The notes beneath the pieces are model-generated. The model made no database searches, was not told the origin of the DNA, and saw nothing but the letters and a program-made list of their open reading frames with translations. From Gammaproteobacteria bacterium (lineage in GTDB: Bacteria > Pseudomonadota > Gammaproteobacteria > Steroidobacterales > JACDCP01), in assembly GCA_013817465.1 (NCBI GenBank), contig JACDCP010000140.1, positions 1 through 8,371 on the forward strand: a DNA stretch of 8,371 nucleotides, in the 5' to 3' direction. Of the stretch, positions 6,016-8,371 are shown in pieces. Position 1 is the first letter of the stretch, and every line of letters starts with the position of its first letter. The position numbers were made by a program, and so were the translations under genes.

Positions 6016-8371
6016 TTAGAGATTCTGCTCGTAGCGGATGAACGGTACCCGGCCGAACACATCGTGGAGCTGCTCAGTGTAGTTCGGGTTGCCGAGATCC
6101 ATGTTGATCGGCGGATCCCGATCGAACACGTTACGCGCCCCGAGCGTGACCTTGCCGTTCCACGGTGTCGCCCAGCCGACGCTCGCGTCCACCGTGGTCC
6201 AGGAGGAGAGCATCACGTAGCCGTCCTGGCCTTCATCGAAGTTCTCCGTGTCGGAGACGAAGTTGCCGATGACCGAGGCCGAGAAGTCGCCGCGCGACCA
6301 GCCGAGGCTCAATGCAGAGCGGATGTCCGGATCGAAGGTGCCCTGCAGCCGGCGGAAGCCCAGGCCGTCGCCCTGGTCGGCCACGTACTTGGTCACCTTG
6401 CTGAACTGGAGCTGGCTCTGGAAGTCGCCGACCGCACCGAGCGAGAACCCGTAGCGGACATCGACGTCGTAGCCGTTGGTCTCGGTGCCGGCAATGTTCT
6501 GGTTGTTCGCGAAAATGACGAACACATTGCCGTTCGCCTGACGCTGGACCAGATCGGTGCCCTGCGTGCCGCCCATGTTCTGCGCGAACTCCGCGTCCAG
6601 GATTGCCTGCAGCGGCAGCGTGCTGATCTGGTCCTCGATCTCGACCTGGTAGTAATCAAAGCTCAGCGACAGATCGTCGAGGGGATTCCACACCACGCCG
6701 ACGTTGGCGGTATCGGACAGCTCCGCATCGAGCGCGGTGTTGCCGCCCGAAAAGTTCTGGTACTGCACGGTGAGGCAAGGATGTCCCGGCGGAAGCTGAT
6801 CCGTCGGCACGTCTGCCTGCCCCGAGTTCTGGCACTGCGTGGTGTCGACGGCATTATTGAAGCTCTGCACCGGCGCGCTGTAGAGCTGGCTCATGCTGGG
6901 CGCACGGAAGCCCTCGCCATAGCTCGCGCGGAGCAGGATGCTGTCGATCGGCCGGAAGCCCAAAGCGATCTTCGGGTTGAACGTCGTGCCGAAGTCGTTG
7001 TAGTCGTCGTAACGGCCCGCAATGCTGAACTCCAAAGTGTCGAGGATCGGGATCGCGATCTCCGCGAACAACGCACTCGCGACGCGCGCGCCGGACACGT
7101 CCGCTGCACCCGCCGAGCCTGCCACGTTGCCGGCGGTCTGCTGGGCGTCGAAGTCCTGCAGGAACTTCTCGTCACGATATTCGAAGCCGACGGCGGCGCC
7201 GAGCGGACCGGCGGGCATCTGCGCCAAGTCGAAGGTCACCTGACCGTCGACGCTGGCCACGCGATGCTCGTAGTCCGACAGACCCGTGTGCACGGCACCC
7301 GGAACGATCGCCGAGAAGTCGATCGGCCCGCTGCCCGGCGTAGGATTGGTGACGGCAAACGGATCGAAAGTGCCCGCTTCGATGGTGTTCTGCAGGGTGT
7401 TGGCGAAGCCGAGGCCCGTCGAGGCATTGTTGGAGGTTTGCGTGCTGTGCTGGCCCGCGAACTCCCAGTCCATGCCGCCCAAGAAGTCGAAGGTGCCGTT
7501 GAAGCCCGCCAGGTAGTCCTGCAGCGTGTCCTCGCCGATGCCGTCGCGGAAGCCGCCCGGCGTGTTGCGATAGTACAGCGTCAGGTTGTACGGGCCCTGG
7601 ATGTCGGCGACCCCGTCACCATCGAAATCGACGCCCGAGTAGTTGCCGTCGACGAGCGAGACTGCCTGCTCATTCGGATTCAATGGCACGCCGGTCGCCG
7701 GATCGGTCGGGTTGTTCGGCGTGACGCCGGCGGTAAAGGTCGGGAACGGCGCAGTGAACGGCGTCGGCGCATAACGGCCGAAGGAGTCGACGCGCGTGAA
7801 GATGCCGCGGGCGAAGAAGCCGACGTTCTCCGTCACCTGGTAGTTGCCGTTGACGAAGAAGCTGTCACGCTCGAATCCCGCCTCGGTGGCCGAGGTGGCC
7901 GCATAATTGAACTGGCAGAGGCTGGCGACAGGCGTACCGGCCGCATCGGTGAACTGCGTGAACGTCGAATCCGGGTTCAGGGGATCGGACCCGAGCGAGG
8001 CCGGGCAGTTCGGCCCGGCGAAGGTGCCGACCGAGACAAACGCCGGAGCCGCCGCGGACGCCGTCTCCGTGCCCGGCAGGACACCGCCACCCGACAGCGC
8101 AATCGGTGCGGTCACCGAGGTGCTGGCGAAGAAGCTCGGCGGGAAGCCGAACGTGGACAGGCCGACGGCGGAGAACGAACGGTCGCCGTTGAAGATGATG
8201 TCGCGCTCTTCGTGGTCCAGCGAGAAAGTGATATTGCCTTGCCCTGAGCTGATGCCGCCGACCAGGCCGTAGCTCTCCTCGTCACCGCCCGACTGGGTCG
8301 GCCGGCCGATGTGGCCGTTCAAACTCAGACCTTCGTAATCCTTGCGCAGGATGACGTTGATCACGCCGCCG
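6016..8371 (-). CDS. TonB-dependent outer-membrane receptor, C-terminal part (5' end outside window)
   Basis: The frame is open from the window edge to TAA at 6018-6016, about 784 residues. The first visible residues, GGVINVILRKD, are the end of the plug domain (the 'GSDA.GGVINI' region), so the signal peptide, TonB box and most of the plug, probably 130-180 residues, are missing. The apparent GTG start at 8364 lies inside this plug motif and is not a start. The rest is a 22-strand barrel with long extracellular loops. Recognisable strands include RYDDYNDFG, YGEGFRAPSMSQLY (typical of these receptors) and LGARNVFDRDPP near the end. Two loops carry spaced cysteine pairs, and one has a DxDxDG calcium-type motif. 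The family imports siderophores, cobalamin, glycans or peptides using proton-motive force through TonB-ExbB-ExbD. The ligand cannot be read from sequence. The C-terminus ends ...FIRYEQNL rather than in the usual aromatic residue. Confidence 0.93.
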   Translation of the reverse strand, partial: GGVINVILRKDYEGLSLNGHIGRPTQSGGDEESYGLVGGISSGQGNITFSLDHEERDIIFNGDRSFSAVGLSTFGFPPSFFASTSVTAPIALSGGGVLPGTETASAAAPAFVSVGTFAGPNCPASLGSDPLNPDSTFTQFTDAAGTPVASLCQFNYAATSATEAGFERDSFFVNGNYQVTENVGFFARGIFTRVDSFGRYAPTPFTAPFPTFTAGVTPNNPTDPATGVPLNPNEQAVSLVDGNYSGVDFDGDGVADIQGPYNLTLYYRNTPGGFRDGIGEDTLQDYLAGFNGTFDFLGGMDWEFAGQHSTQTSNNASTGLGFANTLQNTIEAGTFDPFAVTNPTPGSGPIDFSAIVPGAVHTGLSDYEHRVASVDGQVTFDLAQMPAGPLGAAVGFEYRDEKFLQDFDAQQTAGNVAGSAGAADVSGARVASALFAEIAIPILDTLEFSIAGRYDDYNDFGTTFNPKIALGFRPIDSILLRASYGEGFRAPSMSQLYSAPVQSFNNAVDTTQCQNSGQADVPTDQLPPGHPCLTVQYQNFSGGNTALDAELSDTANVGVVWNPLDDLSLSFDYYQVEIEDQISTLPLQAILDAEFAQNMGGTQGTDLVQRQANGNVFVIFANNQNIAGTETNGYDVDVRYGFSLGAVGDFQSQLQFSKVTKYVADQGDGLGFRRLQGTFDPDIRSALSLGWSRGDFSASVIGNFVSDTENFDEGQDGYVMLSSWTTVDASVGWATPWNGKVTLGARNVFDRDPPINMDLGNPNYTEQLHDVFGRVPFIRYEQNL
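7603..7629 (-). other. DxDxDG calcium-binding-type loop within the TonB receptor
   Basis: The nine codons read DFDGDGVAD, matching the DxDxDGxxD pattern of EF-hand-like, dockerin and thrombospondin type-3 calcium loops. The segment lies in a long polar stretch between barrel strands (NYSG..., then GPYNLTLYYR), so it is probably extracellular. Binding is inferred from the pattern only. Confidence 0.5.

Noticed and set aside
5900..6019. 39-codon plus-strand ORF that could be a small precursor peptide
   Set aside because: It reads straight through the antisense of the terminator stem, overlaps the receptor stop and has no ribosome site, so it is most likely chance.
6990..7025. Acidic tyrosine motif RYDDYNDFG in the receptor as a tyrosine-sulfation site
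   Set aside because: It resembles tyrosylprotein sulfotransferase sites, but it is a commonly conserved beta-strand motif of TonB receptors and would be buried in the barrel.
6064..8247. 727-residue open frame on the plus strand opposite the TonB receptor
   Set aside because: It is full of Arg, Val, Ala and Glu in the low-complexity manner of antisense frames in GC-rich DNA and has no recognisable domain. The minus strand encodes clear receptor motifs throughout.
1..8371. CRISPR arrays, tRNA or rRNA genes, insertion sequences
   Set aside because: No regularly spaced repeats, cloverleaf or rRNA-like stretches, transposase motifs or IS-type terminal repeats were seen on either strand.

Overview
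The window is visibly GC-rich Gram-negative DNA. The outer-membrane TonB-dependent receptor proves the Gram-negative envelope. The protein style (TPR-sulfotransferases and small 2OG-Fe(II) oxygenases beside a large receptor) suggests a proteobacterium, perhaps an environmental gammaproteobacterium, but I cannot place it further from sequence alone.

Layout, left to right. (1) 1-114, plus strand: the last 37 codons of a sulfotransferase whose body lies outside the window. (2) 173-2972, minus strand: a tightly coupled three-gene operon read right to left, made of a TPR-sulfotransferase (1482-2972) and two closely similar 2OG-Fe(II) oxygenases (820-1485 and 173-823). Both internal junctions are 4-base ATGA stop/start overlaps. 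(3) 2997-4283, plus strand: a divergent gene encoding TPR repeats fused to a protein arginine methyltransferase core of PRMT7/PRMT9 type, an enzyme class best known from eukaryotes. Only 24 bases separate the two divergent starts. (4) 4299-5852, minus strand: a second complete TPR-sulfotransferase, ending tail-to-tail 15 bases from the methyltransferase gene. (5) 5853-6015: a 163-base gap holding a small palindrome and a strong intrinsic terminator. (6) 6016-8371, minus strand: the C-terminal part of a TonB-dependent receptor, cut at its 5' end by the window edge.

How the genes may work together. Three sulfotransferases, two paralogous oxygenases and one arginine methyltransferase lie together, and the three full-length sulfotransferase and methyltransferase proteins all carry N-terminal TPR repeats, which normally bind peptides or proteins. 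No sugar, lipid or polyketide biosynthesis gene is present. My inference is a cytoplasmic peptide- or protein-modifying set (sulfation, hydroxylation, arginine methylation) linked to an outer-membrane receptor that could import, or recognise, the product. No precursor peptide or dedicated exporter is visible here, so the substrate is unknown and the scheme is a hypothesis.

Most other long open frames in the window lie antisense to these genes and are by-products of GC-rich codon use.
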